A DNA stretch of 64,000 bases from Anaerolineales bacterium (GCA_020634885.1 JACKAW010000001.1:620001-684000), one strand, 5' to 3'; counted from the stretch's first letter, positions 43,989 to 53,305 are shown. Translations and numbers: made by a program. Notes: generated by a model from the sequence alone, not told the origin.

Positions 43989-44758
43989 TCCCTCACTTTC
44001 GCAGGGATGTCTTCGGAGGTGACTAGCGCTTCGCCGACGAGGATTGCGTTGATGTTGGCTTTTTCGAGGCGTTGCACGTCAGCGGCGGTGAATATGCCGC
44101 TTTCAGCAACGACGGTGATGTTGGAGGGAATCATCGGGCGGAGGCGTTCGGTGGTGGTGAGGGTGACTTCGAAGGTGGCGAGGTTGCGGTTGTTGATGCC
44201 GATGAGTTGGATGTTGGGAATTTTCAGGGCGCGTTCGGTTTCGGCTTCGTCGTGGACTTCGACAAGGGCGGTGAGACCTAAACTCAAAGCGCAGGCGTGG
44301 AGGTCGGCGAAGTGTTTATCATCTAGCAAAGCGGCGGCGATGAGGAGGATGGCGTCGGCTCCGTTGGCGCGGGCTTCGTAGATTTGGGATTGGTCGATGA
44401 TGAAGTCTTTTCTTAAGAGCGGTAATTGGTGATTGGTAATTCGTAATTGATGCAAAGTTTCCAATTTACCCATGAAGAACTTTTCGTCGGTCAATACTGA
44501 AATTGCGGCGGCGCCGTTTTGGGTGTAGATGTCGGCGACTTGGAAGAGGTCGAGGTGCGGGGCGAGGATTCCCTTTGAGGGTGAAGCACGTTTGAGTTCA
44601 GCGATCAGGCTCGGGTGAGTCCCGAAGCGGCGGCGCTGTATGGCGGCAAGAAAATCTCTGGGCGTTGGACTCTGCTCGGCGGCGTGGCGCAAGGCTTGGG
44701 CGTCGAGCGCCGCAATTTCCAATCGTTTTTGGTCGAGGATTTTTTCGAGGATGTTCAT
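43967..44758 (-). CDS. trpC: Indole-3-glycerol phosphate synthase
   Basis: 263 residues from the ATG at 44,758 (MNILEKILDQKRLEI); the frame to 44,848 overlaps trpGD and is rejected. Motifs: SLIAELKRASPSKG near residue 46 with the catalytic Lys, FFMGKLETL near 88, LPLLRKDFIID near 106, YEARANGADAILLI near 119, and VVAESGIF near 212. The stretch HQLRITNHQLP before LLRKDF is encoded by the TTACCAAT repeat word (44,421-44,451) and differs from the family's usual helix sequence, but it adds only about one residue, so the enzyme should fold. The final residues come from the junction hairpin. Confidence 0.95.
   Translation of the reverse strand: MNILEKILDQKRLEIAALDAQALRHAAEQSPTPRDFLAAIQRRRFGTHPSLIAELKRASPSKGILAPHLDLFQVADIYTQNGAAAISVLTDEKFFMGKLETLHQLRITNHQLPLLRKDFIIDQSQIYEARANGADAILLIAAALLDDKHFADLHACALSLGLTALVEVHDEAETERALKIPNIQLIGINNRNLATFEVTLTTTERLRPMIPSNITVVAESGIFTAADVQRLEKANINAILVGEALVTSEDIPAKVRELASSNV
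44421..44451. repeat. TTACCAAT-word repeat inside the trpC coding region
   Basis: A 31-nt stretch composed of the same units as the trpB/trpA junction repeat: it shares GGTAATTGGT and the 11-mer GATTGGTAATT with 42,051-42,085. It is read in frame as LHQLRITNHQLP of TrpC. This is the only copy fully inside a gene in the window. Confidence 0.8.
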
Positions 44759-44786
44759 AAGCGGATTATTGAAACGGATAGCGGAT

Positions 44787-46394
44787 TTAGGCGGATTGTG
44801 TGAACTCAATGAGTTGGTTGAGTTTATCCAAGGCTTTGCCGCTATCAAGTGAAATTGTTGCTTCGGCGAGCGCGGATTTGAAGTCGCCTGTTTCGGCGGC
44901 GAGGGCGGCGGCAGTGTTGAGCAGGACGGCGTCGCGGCGAGCGCCTGTCAGTTTGTTGGAGAGGATGTCCCTCATCATCTGCGCGGATTCGTCGGGGGTG
45001 CCACCGCGAAGATCAGCAACGGTGCAGGGTGCGAGACCGAGGTCGGCGGGATTGAGGTCGTAGGTTTCGACTGCGCCGTTGCGCAGATGGCTGACGCGGT
45101 TGACGCCCGTGGGATTGAGTTCGTCGAGACCGTTGGCGCCGTGGATGATGAGCGCGGCTTGGCTGCCAAGTTCTTTGAGCACGTGCGCGAGCGGCTCGGT
45201 GAGTTTGGCGTCGTAAACGCCCGTGAGTTGGATGCGCGCGCCCGCAGGATTGGTGAGCGGACCGAGGACGTTGAAGATGGTGCGCTGACCCATCTCTTTG
45301 CGCGGACCGACGGCGTATTTCATGGCGGGATGAAACTTGGGCGCGAACATGAAGCCGATGCCGACCTGCTCGATAGCGGCGGCGACTTTTTCGGGTGTGA
45401 GGTCGAGGTTGACGCCGAGCGCGGAGAGAACGTCGGCGCTGCCACATTGCGAGGACGCGGCGCGGTTCCCATGCTTGGCAACTTTGCGCCCCGTGCCTGC
45501 GAGGACGAACGCGGCGGCGGTGGAGATGTTGAAGGTGTGCGCGCCGTCACCGCCTGTGCCGACAATGTCGTAGATGGGATCGGCGGCGTTGACGTTGACC
45601 TTCACCGCGACGTTGCGCATGGCGCGGACGGAACCTGTGATCTCGGGGATGGTTTCGCCTTTCATGCGCAGGGCGGTGAGATACGAACCGATCTGCGCGG
45701 GAGTCGCGCCGCCTGTCATGATGACGGTCATCGCTTCTTCGGCTTCGAGGTCGGTCAGATCGGTGCGGTTGATGACCTTGGCGATGAACGGCTTAAGCAT
45801 GACGGGTTCGGTCGTGGGCAGAGGAGCGATCTTGATATCGAGGAAGTTCTTGAGCAGTTGCTTGCCGTGTTCGGTGAGAATCGATTCGGGATGGAACTGC
45901 ACACCATAGGTCGGGTGTTGCTTATGCTTGAGTCCCATGATCTCGCCTTCGTCGGTTTGGGCGATGACTTCGAGTTCGGCGGGGACGGGATCATAGACGA
46001 CGAGCGAGTGATAGCGCATGGCTTCAAAGGGAGTCGGGATGTCTTTGAAGATGCCCTGCTGATTGTGTTTGACGGGCGAGGTCTTGCCGTGCATGAGTCG
46101 CGGAGCACGGTCCACTTTGCCGCCGTAGATCGCACCGAGGCATTGATGCCCGAGGCAGACTCCGAGCACGGGGACTTTGCCCGTGAAGTATTTGACCGCT
46201 TCAGGCGAGACGCCGCCATCTTTGAGCGGTTCACCTGGACCTGGGGAGATGACGAGGTGGTCGGGCTTGAGGGCGATGAGTTCGTTCAGCGAGATCTGGT
46301 CGTTGCGGTAGACGCGAATGTCCGCGCCGAGTTCGCCGAAGTACTGAACGAGGTTGTAGGTAAATGAGTCGTAGTTGTCGATTAGGACTAGCAT
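44787..46394 (-). CDS. trpGD: Fused anthranilate synthase component II / anthranilate phosphoribosyltransferase
   Basis: 535 residues. The first about 190 are the glutamine amidotransferase TrpG: catalytic Cys in GVCLGHQCLG near residue 80 and the His-Glu pair in VQFHPES near 170. The rest is TrpD: GTGGDGAHTFNIST near 278, KHGNRAASSQCGSADVL near 305, and NVLGPLTNPAGA near 365. A fusion of this order is also seen in enteric bacteria. The start at 46,394 (MLVLIDNYDSFTYN) replaces a longer frame that runs into the intergenic repeat; an AGAAAC lies upstream. It sits between trpS and trpC. Confidence 0.97.
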   Translation of the reverse strand: MLVLIDNYDSFTYNLVQYFGELGADIRVYRNDQISLNELIALKPDHLVISPGPGEPLKDGGVSPEAVKYFTGKVPVLGVCLGHQCLGAIYGGKVDRAPRLMHGKTSPVKHNQQGIFKDIPTPFEAMRYHSLVVYDPVPAELEVIAQTDEGEIMGLKHKQHPTYGVQFHPESILTEHGKQLLKNFLDIKIAPLPTTEPVMLKPFIAKVINRTDLTDLEAEEAMTVIMTGGATPAQIGSYLTALRMKGETIPEITGSVRAMRNVAVKVNVNAADPIYDIVGTGGDGAHTFNISTAAAFVLAGTGRKVAKHGNRAASSQCGSADVLSALGVNLDLTPEKVAAAIEQVGIGFMFAPKFHPAMKYAVGPRKEMGQRTIFNVLGPLTNPAGARIQLTGVYDAKLTEPLAHVLKELGSQAALIIHGANGLDELNPTGVNRVSHLRNGAVETYDLNPADLGLAPCTVADLRGGTPDESAQMMRDILSNKLTGARRDAVLLNTAAALAAETGDFKSALAEATISLDSGKALDKLNQLIEFTQSA

Positions 46395-46409
46395 GAGGTT
46401 TCTCCGAAA

Positions 46410-46480
46410 AATGCAGAATGATGAATGAAGAATGCAGAATAAAGAGCAAAATTCATCATTCTGCATTCTGACTTCTGCAT
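46410..46480. repeat. trpS/trpGD junction hairpin (AATGCAGAATGATGAAT word)
   Basis: A perfect 17-bp inverted repeat (46,410-46,426 with 46,451-46,467) with a third copy of AATGCAGAAT in the loop (46,431-46,440) and a partial copy TTCTGCAT at 46,473-46,480, 4 nt from the trpS stop codon. The same word family forms the repeat upstream of trpE. Confidence 0.88.
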
Positions 46481-46484
46481 TTGT

Positions 46485-47540
46485 TTAATCTTCGTTTCCG
46501 AAAATATCCAATTCATCTGCGAACAGATCGAGCGAGTAGGACAAGCCTGTTTTCTCGCGGACGAGTTCCATGGTCTGTTTGGCTTCTGCTTGCATACGGC
46601 GGATGCCGTTGGCGAGGACGTCGCGGGGAATCATGGGATGGGCGAGGAAGTAGGCGCGTTTTTCGCGGATGGGGTCGAGGAAGTTGTTGATGGCGCGGGC
46701 GAGTTTTTCCTTGACTTCCACATCACCGACTTTGCCCTGACGGTAGCGTTCCTTGAGGTCGTCCACTTCAGCGTAGGAGGGATTGAACGCGTCGTGATAG
46801 ATGAAGACGGGATTGCCTTCGACTGTCCCGGGGTCGGTGGCGCGGAGTCGCTTCGGATCGGTGTACATGTTCATCACCTTTTGCTTAACCGTCTCCGCGT
46901 CGTCGGAAAGATAGATGGCATTGTTAAGCGACTTGGACATTTTGTTTTGTCCGTCCGTGCCGACGAGAAGCGGAACGTCACCGATGATGGGTTCGGGTTC
47001 GGGGAAGACCTCACCGTAGAGATTATTGAAGCGACGAGCCATTTCGCGGGCAAGTTCGACGTGTGATTGATTGTCGCGCCCGACAGGGACGGCTTGCGCG
47101 CGCGGGAGGAGAATATCCACGGCTTGCAAGACGGGATAACCGAGCAAGCCAAACGGCATGGAGTCCATGTTGGCATCGCGTGCCATGTCTTTGAGCGTGG
47201 GCATACGCTCCAAGCGCGGAACGGTGACGAGCATTTCAAAGAGCAAGTTCAACTGGAATGTTTCAGGTACCGCCGATTGCACAAAAATAGTGCTGACGTT
47301 CGGGTCAATACCGACGGCGAGATAGTCCAGCACGGTCTCGCGGATGAAGGTCGGCACTTCTTTAATGTATTCGCGTTCGGGTTTGGTGGTCAGCGTGTGC
47401 AAGTCCGCAATGATGAAGAAGGAGTCGTAATGGTGTTGCAGGCGCACACGATTCGCCAGCGAGCCGACATAATGTCCGAGGTGCAGGCGTCCTGTGGGGC
47501 GATCGCCAGTGAGTAATCTTGGTTTCGAGGTCATGGTCAT
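46485..47540 (-). CDS. trpS: Tryptophanyl-tRNA synthetase
   Basis: 351 residues, class I synthetase. The HIGH equivalent is RPTGRLHLGHYVG near residues 14-26, and the KMSKS loop is QNKMSKSLNN near 210. Length is normal. It charges tRNA-Trp. It is embedded between trpE and trpGD, so the T-box that senses uncharged tRNA-Trp controls both synthesis of the amino acid and its charging enzyme. Confidence 0.97.
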   Translation of the reverse strand: MTMTSKPRLLTGDRPTGRLHLGHYVGSLANRVRLQHHYDSFFIIADLHTLTTKPEREYIKEVPTFIRETVLDYLAVGIDPNVSTIFVQSAVPETFQLNLLFEMLVTVPRLERMPTLKDMARDANMDSMPFGLLGYPVLQAVDILLPRAQAVPVGRDNQSHVELAREMARRFNNLYGEVFPEPEPIIGDVPLLVGTDGQNKMSKSLNNAIYLSDDAETVKQKVMNMYTDPKRLRATDPGTVEGNPVFIYHDAFNPSYAEVDDLKERYRQGKVGDVEVKEKLARAINNFLDPIREKRAYFLAHPMIPRDVLANGIRRMQAEAKQTMELVREKTGLSYSLDLFADELDIFGNED

Positions 47541-47548
47541 TTTCCTTT

Positions 47549-47608
47549 CAGTGGGAAGTGGGTAGTGTGCGGTGGGTAGTAAAACTGTCCACTACCCACT
47601 GTCCACTG
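47549..47608. repeat. trpE/trpS junction hairpin (AGTGGGTAGTG word)
   Basis: Arms 47,549-47,567 and 47,590-47,608 match at 17 of 19 positions, with an additional copy of GGTGGGTAGT in the loop. The right arm ends exactly at the trpE stop codon (47,609-47,611). One arm is nearly free of C, the other of G. Confidence 0.85.
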
Positions 47609-49045
47609 TTAACTATTCGATTCAGCAACATCTATCGCACGTAACATCGCGCTCGCCTTATTCACCGTCTCTTGAAACTCACTCGTCGGGTTCGAATCCG
47701 CGACAATGCCTGCACCTGCTTGCACGCTGACGGTGTTGCCGCGCCCGACCATGGTACGGATAGCGAGGCAGGTGTCCATGGCGCCGTCGAAGCCGAAGTA
47801 GCCGACCATGCCCGCGTATGCGCCGCGCGCGTCGGGTTCGAGGTCGGCGATGATCTCCATCGCGCGGACTTTCGGCGCGCCGCTGACGGTGCCAGCAGGG
47901 AATGCCGCACGCACCAAATCGAAGGCGGTCAGTTCAGGCTTCAACTTTCCTTCCACGTGCGAGACGATGTGCATGACGTGTGAATATTTTTCGACCGTGA
48001 AGAAATCCGAAACGCGCACGGTGCCATATTCACAGACACGCCCTAGGTCGTTGCGTCCGAGGTCAACCAACATCACATGCTCGGCGCGTTCCTTCGGGTC
48101 CGCAAGCAGTTCTTGCGCGAGAGCGTCGTCAGCGGCGTTGTCTTTGCCTCGGGGTCGCGTCCCAGCGATCGGGCGGAGCGAGGCGGTTCTTCCTTCCAAA
48201 CGCACGAACATCTCAGGCGACGATCCGCACAGATAAAGCGGCTCGCCGTCCACAGTTCCGAAATCAAAAAAGAACATGTACGGCGACGGGTTGAGGCGGC
48301 GCACGGCGCGATAAACATCGAACGGCTCGACATTGGTTTCGCGCGTGAATCGCTGCGAAAGCACCACCTGAAAAATATCGCCCGCCAAAATATTTTCCTT
48401 CGCGGCGCGCACCATGTCTTCGTATGTGCCTTGCGTGTGATTCGATTTAATTTTTGATGGCACGATTTCTTTTTTAGGCGCGGGCGGCAAGGGTTGTTGA
48501 ATGCGCGACTCAATCGCGTCCAGTTTTTGATTCGCGGCTTCAGTGTTTCCGTCCAACACATTGGCGATGAGGAAAATGCTGCGACGCGCATGGTCAAAGG
48601 CGACGATGGTATCTGCCAGCATGTAAATGCCGTCGGGGATAAAACCCCGCTTCATCTTCGCGCCGAGAGTGGGTTCAAAAAACCGAACCGACTCGAACCC
48701 GAGAAAGCCCACCAACCCGCCCGTGAAGCGCGGCGTGTTCGGCACGCGGACGGCGGGGAAGCGATCCATTTCATTTTGCAAAAAGCGGGTCGGGTCGCCT
48801 TCGACTTTGATGGCGCGCGAACCATGTTCGTCTTTGATCTCGATCTCATCGTTGCGCAAAATATATTCCGCGCGCGGCTGGACTCCGATGAACGAATAGC
48901 GCGCAATCCGCTCGCCGCCTTCGACAGACTCCAGTAAAAACGACGCGCCGTCTCCGCGCAGTTTGAGATATATACTGACAGGTGTTTCGAGGTCAGCGGA
49001 GATTTCTCTAATTATGGTTTGTACGTTGGTTGATTCAAGAAGCAT
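47609..49045 (-). CDS. trpE: Anthranilate synthase component I
   Basis: 478 residues from the ATG at 49,045, with GAAGGAG 6 nt upstream; the longer frame to 49,108 is repeat sequence. It carries the tryptophan feedback motif FLLES near residue 37 and the chorismate-binding core: GTRPRGKDNAADD near 310, HVMLVDLGRNDLGRVC near 338, FPAGTVSGAPKVRAMEII near 402. It forms anthranilate with the TrpG domain of the fusion protein. First gene of the operon, behind the T-box. Confidence 0.97.
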   Translation of the reverse strand: MLLESTNVQTIIREISADLETPVSIYLKLRGDGASFLLESVEGGERIARYSFIGVQPRAEYILRNDEIEIKDEHGSRAIKVEGDPTRFLQNEMDRFPAVRVPNTPRFTGGLVGFLGFESVRFFEPTLGAKMKRGFIPDGIYMLADTIVAFDHARRSIFLIANVLDGNTEAANQKLDAIESRIQQPLPPAPKKEIVPSKIKSNHTQGTYEDMVRAAKENILAGDIFQVVLSQRFTRETNVEPFDVYRAVRRLNPSPYMFFFDFGTVDGEPLYLCGSSPEMFVRLEGRTASLRPIAGTRPRGKDNAADDALAQELLADPKERAEHVMLVDLGRNDLGRVCEYGTVRVSDFFTVEKYSHVMHIVSHVEGKLKPELTAFDLVRAAFPAGTVSGAPKVRAMEIIADLEPDARGAYAGMVGYFGFDGAMDTCLAIRTMVGRGNTVSVQAGAGIVADSNPTSEFQETVNKASAMLRAIDVAESNS

Positions 49046-49061
49046 AAGTTCTCCTTCGGGT

Positions 49062-49123
49062 AATGATGAATGCGGATTGATGAATGATGAAAATTTTGCA
49101 TTCCGCATTCAAAATTCATCATT
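49062..49123. repeat. trpE leader hairpin (AATGATGAATGCGGA word)
   Basis: AATGATGAAT (49,062-49,071) pairs with ATTCATCATT (49,114-49,123), and GAATGCGGA (49,068-49,076) with TCCGCATTC (49,102-49,110); the two overlap by four bases, so it is an imperfect or alternative-stem element. It lies between the T-box terminator and the trpE ribosome site. The words match those at 46,410-46,480. Confidence 0.75.
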
Positions 49124-49126
49124 AAA

Positions 49127-49503
<377 letters not shown>

Positions 49504-49510
49504 GGGCGAG

Positions 49511-49539
49511 ATTTTATGACGGAGCGGGGGATGTGTCAA
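49511..49539 (-). promoter_or_regulatory. Sigma-70-type promoter of the trp operon
   Basis: Consensus TTGACA (49,539-49,534), 17-bp spacer, TAAAAT (49,516-49,511) on the minus strand. Predicted start near 49,504, just before the first T-box stem. Confidence 0.85.
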
Positions 49540-49588
49540 GGGATTGAGTAATTATCAGAAAAATTCTCATCTTTTGAATCTTTCTTTT

Positions 49589-50676
49589 TTATCTCTCTAT
49601 CCAATTCACACCATCGTATTCCCAAACATCATTTAACTCTTCATCATTTTCATTAATCCCACCAAACAGAACTACCACACCTCTTGATACGTCATACGTC
49701 AATGCAGGTAGATTTCGAAGAGTTGGGGCAAATTCCGTAGATACTTGCGACCAATTACCATTTGAATATTCCATAACTACAAAATCTGATAAAAACCACT
49801 TCCATCCATCACTTGTAGCCTTACCATCAATAACTCCTTCTACCAACACTATGACATCTCGCCGTTGATCGTAGACCATCCTAGGAAATCCACCTAAATT
49901 TTGTTTAGGCAAAATAGATTCACTTTCATGCACCTTTATGTGCCAGTCATAATCCTGCATGGCAAATGTCCAACTCAACCCAGGTTGAAGTATGAGTTCT
50001 TGGTTTGTTATATAGTACACCATAGAAGGAAATATTATTCTATGTATATCATTATCACCATACTTCCACCCCCAATCCTCCCATGGAGATGAGCGATCAA
50101 TTCTATATAAGTTTTTTCCGTCGTATGACCAAGTCTCGTAAATTCCACTTTCATTTTGCTCACCAAAAATAATGATTCTTCTTACAACAGGGTTATAGGT
50201 CATCACAGACCAGCGGATTGATATTTCCGGTGGTATATCCACCCTTTCCCACGAAATTCCGTCAAACTCCCAAAATTCAGAGTTCGCCCAGTAAAAAAGT
50301 ACAGTCTTTTTACGGCTTGCATCATAGGCAAGATTTGAAAAAGACCATCCCCCCACAGGAGATTTTACATTTAATTTTTTCCATTCAAACCCGTCGTATT
50401 CCCACATATCATCAAAATAGATATCAGGTTCTGCTTCTCCACCCAACAATATCGAAACCCCTCTATCACTGTCATATACCATTAACCCTCCCGATCTCGG
50501 CTCTGGTCTTTCTCCCGTAATTTCTGGAGGAGGTGTATTTGTTGGTATTGCTGTCGGCAATTGAGTGGTTAGTGTTGGAGTCTGGAGTGTAGGTAAGGCA
50601 GTTGCAGTCTGAATTTTATTAGAAGAAGTACAAGCAAAAAGCAAGGGTAACAATAACATTCCAATGATTTTTTCAT
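49589..50676 (-). CDS. Kelch/beta-propeller-like lipoprotein with a frameshift in the signal peptide
   Basis: From 50,659 downstream, 356 residues are open: a hydrophobic start MLLLPLLFAC, a Thr/Pro-rich linker (about 20-55), then repeats such as GLMVYDSDRGVSILLGG, NLAYDASRKKTVLFY and ALTYDVSRGVVVLFGG, which fit kelch-type propeller blades. The real start is probably the ATG at 50,676, which has AAGGAGG 7 nt upstream; it reads MKKS.. and leaves frame. One extra A in the A6 tract (50,673-50,668) would give MKKIIGMLLLPLLFAC, an ideal lipoprotein signal. Sequencing error, mutation or slippage switching are all possible. Ligand unknown. Confidence 0.75.
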
Positions 50677-50798
50677 AATGTTTCCTCCTTCAATTCTTTC
50701 TTAATTCAGTATACAACAAAACAGACACACCACATGGGCGCGTTAGGATAAATCCCTCTCTCAGTTTGTGGAAGTCCGCTTCCATTCGTGGAAGTTCA

Positions 50799-51905
50799 CT
50801 ACGACAAAAAGACAATATCCATCGGCTGGCGCAAGAGTTGCAGGGTATTATCTTTTACCTGAATGATCTCGCTGAGTTTCACAAAATCCTGATCGCTGAC
50901 AATAAATACTGTGGGGTCACCGTCTTCAAAGAGACTATCAAGGGTCAGGCTTTTATCGTTTTCATCAAACTCGTAGGGAGTTTTTTCGCGCAGGGCGTTC
51001 CAGTAGCGCTTCATTTGCTGGGCGTACCAGGTTTTGATTATTTTGCGGAAAAGATAGGGGTGAATCTCCGTCTCGTCCGTGATGTTTTTGATGTCGGCGA
51101 TCTTTATCCCCTCAATGGGGCTTCGGTCATACACCCACAGGTTGGGAATTTTGCGCGTTCGTTCAACCGTGCTATTTTCAAGGGCTTGCCGTTTGGCGGC
51201 TGCGTCCGCTTGGGCAAGGCGCACGGCGTGGATCAACTTATCGCGCATACGACCCGCCAACGTCATAAAGAAATAGGGATAGACCAGTCCATACCGTAGG
51301 AGTTGATAGTTGACGCTTTTTTCCAAACGGTTGGAAAGCGCTTCTTTGGTCAACTCGGAGCCGTCAGCGTCATCTGGTTCGCCAGGAAATACCCAGGCGA
51401 GCGGACGTCCATTCTTTTCGATATTGCTGGTGACGATGTAGGCAGGAATATGCTCAGTCTGCTTTTCTTCCAGCCAAGTCTGCTGTCCGTTTTGCTCCAC
51501 AAGGGCTTTGGAAACCCAGGTGGTCTTGCCAAACTTGCGCCACTCCGCTTTTTTTACGCCCACCAGCCACATAAATGCCTCGGCGGCAGTACGACCAATT
51601 TCATCGGGCTGCTTGTAATGTCCCGGTTTCGGCTTCCCTTCCTTGTCCTTTTCTTTTTCCTTCGATTTCAGATCAGGTGGAGTCGGCAAGGGCATGGGAC
51701 CAAAATGCGTCTCCAACGCGTCAATGCCTTCCAAACGTAATTGAATGGCTCCGTTCTCTTTGGTCAACTTTTCTAAAAAAAGCTCATTATCTTCCTTGTC
51801 CAGCCCATCCCACACGGCAGGGTTCGCCGCCTTGAACATCATCGAATCTCCATCGGGAGAATATCCCACCACATGCAGCGAACCTTTGATCAATAAATAT
51901 TTCAT
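50799..51905 (-). CDS. Staphylococcal-nuclease-like domain protein
   Basis: 368 residues. An SNase-like core is suggested by VVGYSPDGDSMMF near residues 12-24 and QLRLEGIDALETHFG near 54-68, the positions of the metal Asp and the Arg/Glu pair. A Lys/Glu-rich insert (SKEKEKDKEGKPKPG) follows near 80, and a helical C-terminal extension from about 190 is unlike known thermonucleases. There is no signal peptide, so the location is probably cytoplasmic. Activity is plausible but not shown; the third catalytic Arg was not identified. Confidence 0.7.
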   Translation of the reverse strand: MKYLLIKGSLHVVGYSPDGDSMMFKAANPAVWDGLDKEDNELFLEKLTKENGAIQLRLEGIDALETHFGPMPLPTPPDLKSKEKEKDKEGKPKPGHYKQPDEIGRTAAEAFMWLVGVKKAEWRKFGKTTWVSKALVEQNGQQTWLEEKQTEHIPAYIVTSNIEKNGRPLAWVFPGEPDDADGSELTKEALSNRLEKSVNYQLLRYGLVYPYFFMTLAGRMRDKLIHAVRLAQADAAAKRQALENSTVERTRKIPNLWVYDRSPIEGIKIADIKNITDETEIHPYLFRKIIKTWYAQQMKRYWNALREKTPYEFDENDKSLTLDSLFEDGDPTVFIVSDQDFVKLSEIIQVKDNTLQLLRQPMDIVFLS

Positions 51906-52156
51906 TGGGTTTCCTCGATATAAACAGGTTGATTGCCTAGTTTACCAAATTCCCTCATACTTACGCAGGAAAAACCATATTCAAAGATTTCTTGCACTAT
52001 TGTAGTATTACTGGAGTAGTTCGCTTTTAAATGCCCCCTCCTCGGTTATTGAAGTCCAAATAAAACGCATATTTGAGATTAGTTCATAAACAAAAAAACA
52101 CACTCCACCCATAAAAAAAGAAAGCCAGATATATGTAGATATTCTAAAAAATCATT

Positions 52157-53305
52157 TTATTTCGAAACCACCTGGGCATTCTGAATAATTTCATGTGGCA
52201 AAGAACAAGAAGTTAATTTATCTTTTAGTCGTAGGATCGGTTCATCAATAAACCGATAACTGAATGCTGAAATCAACAGTGTCGCCAAAAACGCAAGGAT
52301 TGATACTTCAGCAGTCGTAATGCTTTCAAATCCATGGATATCTCTCAGGCGCGCTACCAACCAAAGCATTGGCACGTGAAAAATATACAACCCATACGAA
52401 ATTTTTCCGAGATAAAAAAGAGGTTGCCATTCCAATAGTTTCAGCCAAAGTCCATCTAGTACAACTAAATAGATCAACAAGGCAAAAAAATAATTCAGCA
52501 GTGTATACGCCCAAATAAATTGATATGCGATAGGTAATGTCACCGGATATCCAAATTCTGTAATATCTCCAGCCTGCCCTGTAGCTATATAACTAGAAAG
52601 ATACCCAGCGAACAAAGCGATCAGCCCTACATAGATCATCTTTTTCTTTGCATGTTTAATTTCAAATTGAGAGATATACGCCCCAAAAGCAAACGCATCC
52701 ACATGGGAGAAAGGTAATGTATACATGGCTAAAGAAGATGGCGCTTTAAAAAAACCCATCATCCCATGCTCAATCGCCAAATAAAATACAAAACGAAATA
52801 CAGGTCCGCTAAGGATGGCAGCTAAAAGCACGTGCCTTAAGTATCGTTTTGAGGTCAAGTAAATTACAATTGGCCATATCAAATAGAATTGCAACTCAAC
52901 ACACAATGACCAAAGGTGTACTAAAAAATATGGTTCTGGTGATTTCTTCAATGAGGCGAAAAAATTATAAATAAATAAAGAAGCATACGGTAAATTTTCT
53001 CGAACTTTATCCATTAAGAATGGTTTATATTGCTGATAGGTCGCTATGGAAGAAAACAATAAGACCAATAATATAAAAAAGTAGTACAGGGGGAATATTC
53101 TAAAAAACCTACGGGAAATAAATTGAACATAGTACTGTCTAAATCTGATTTCTGGCTTTGCTTTTATTAATACGGTGGTAATTAGAAAGCCAGATAATAC
53201 AAAAAATAACTGCACACCTAACCACCCTGATTTAATATAACCAGCATGATGGAAAAATATTGCCAAATATGCGATAGCACGAATACCGTTTAACCCTGGG
53301 ATCAT
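52157..53305 (-). CDS. Acyltransferase-3 (OafA-like) membrane protein
   Basis: 382 residues, about ten transmembrane helices. Signature LNGIRAIAYLAIFFHHAG at residues 5-22 and FFVLSGFLITTVL near 35; SLCVELQFYLIWP near 130 is the other conserved loop. No C-terminal SGNH domain is present. It should O-acetylate or acylate an envelope glycan. The gene is AT-rich, like the acyltransferase at 34,648, but the two proteins are not close copies. Confidence 0.88.
   Translation of the reverse strand: MIPGLNGIRAIAYLAIFFHHAGYIKSGWLGVQLFFVLSGFLITTVLIKAKPEIRFRQYYVQFISRRFFRIFPLYYFFILLVLLFSSIATYQQYKPFLMDKVRENLPYASLFIYNFFASLKKSPEPYFLVHLWSLCVELQFYLIWPIVIYLTSKRYLRHVLLAAILSGPVFRFVFYLAIEHGMMGFFKAPSSLAMYTLPFSHVDAFAFGAYISQFEIKHAKKKMIYVGLIALFAGYLSSYIATGQAGDITEFGYPVTLPIAYQFIWAYTLLNYFFALLIYLVVLDGLWLKLLEWQPLFYLGKISYGLYIFHVPMLWLVARLRDIHGFESITTAEVSILAFLATLLISAFSYRFIDEPILRLKDKLTSCSLPHEIIQNAQVVSK

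Noticed and set aside
45087..46367. 426-residue open frame on the plus strand
   Set aside because: It lies wholly opposite the well-supported trpGD gene, has low-complexity composition (Asp/Glu/Val/Gly) typical of the antisense of GC-biased codons, and shows no motif.
47688..47702. tRNA T-loop-like GGGTTCGAATCC
   Set aside because: It lies within the conserved coding sequence of trpE and no acceptor or anticodon stem can be drawn around it.
42051..49123. CRISPR-like array formed by the trp junction repeats
   Set aside because: The repeats are palindromic, differ in sequence from junction to junction and are more than 1 kb apart, with genes between them; no cas gene is present.
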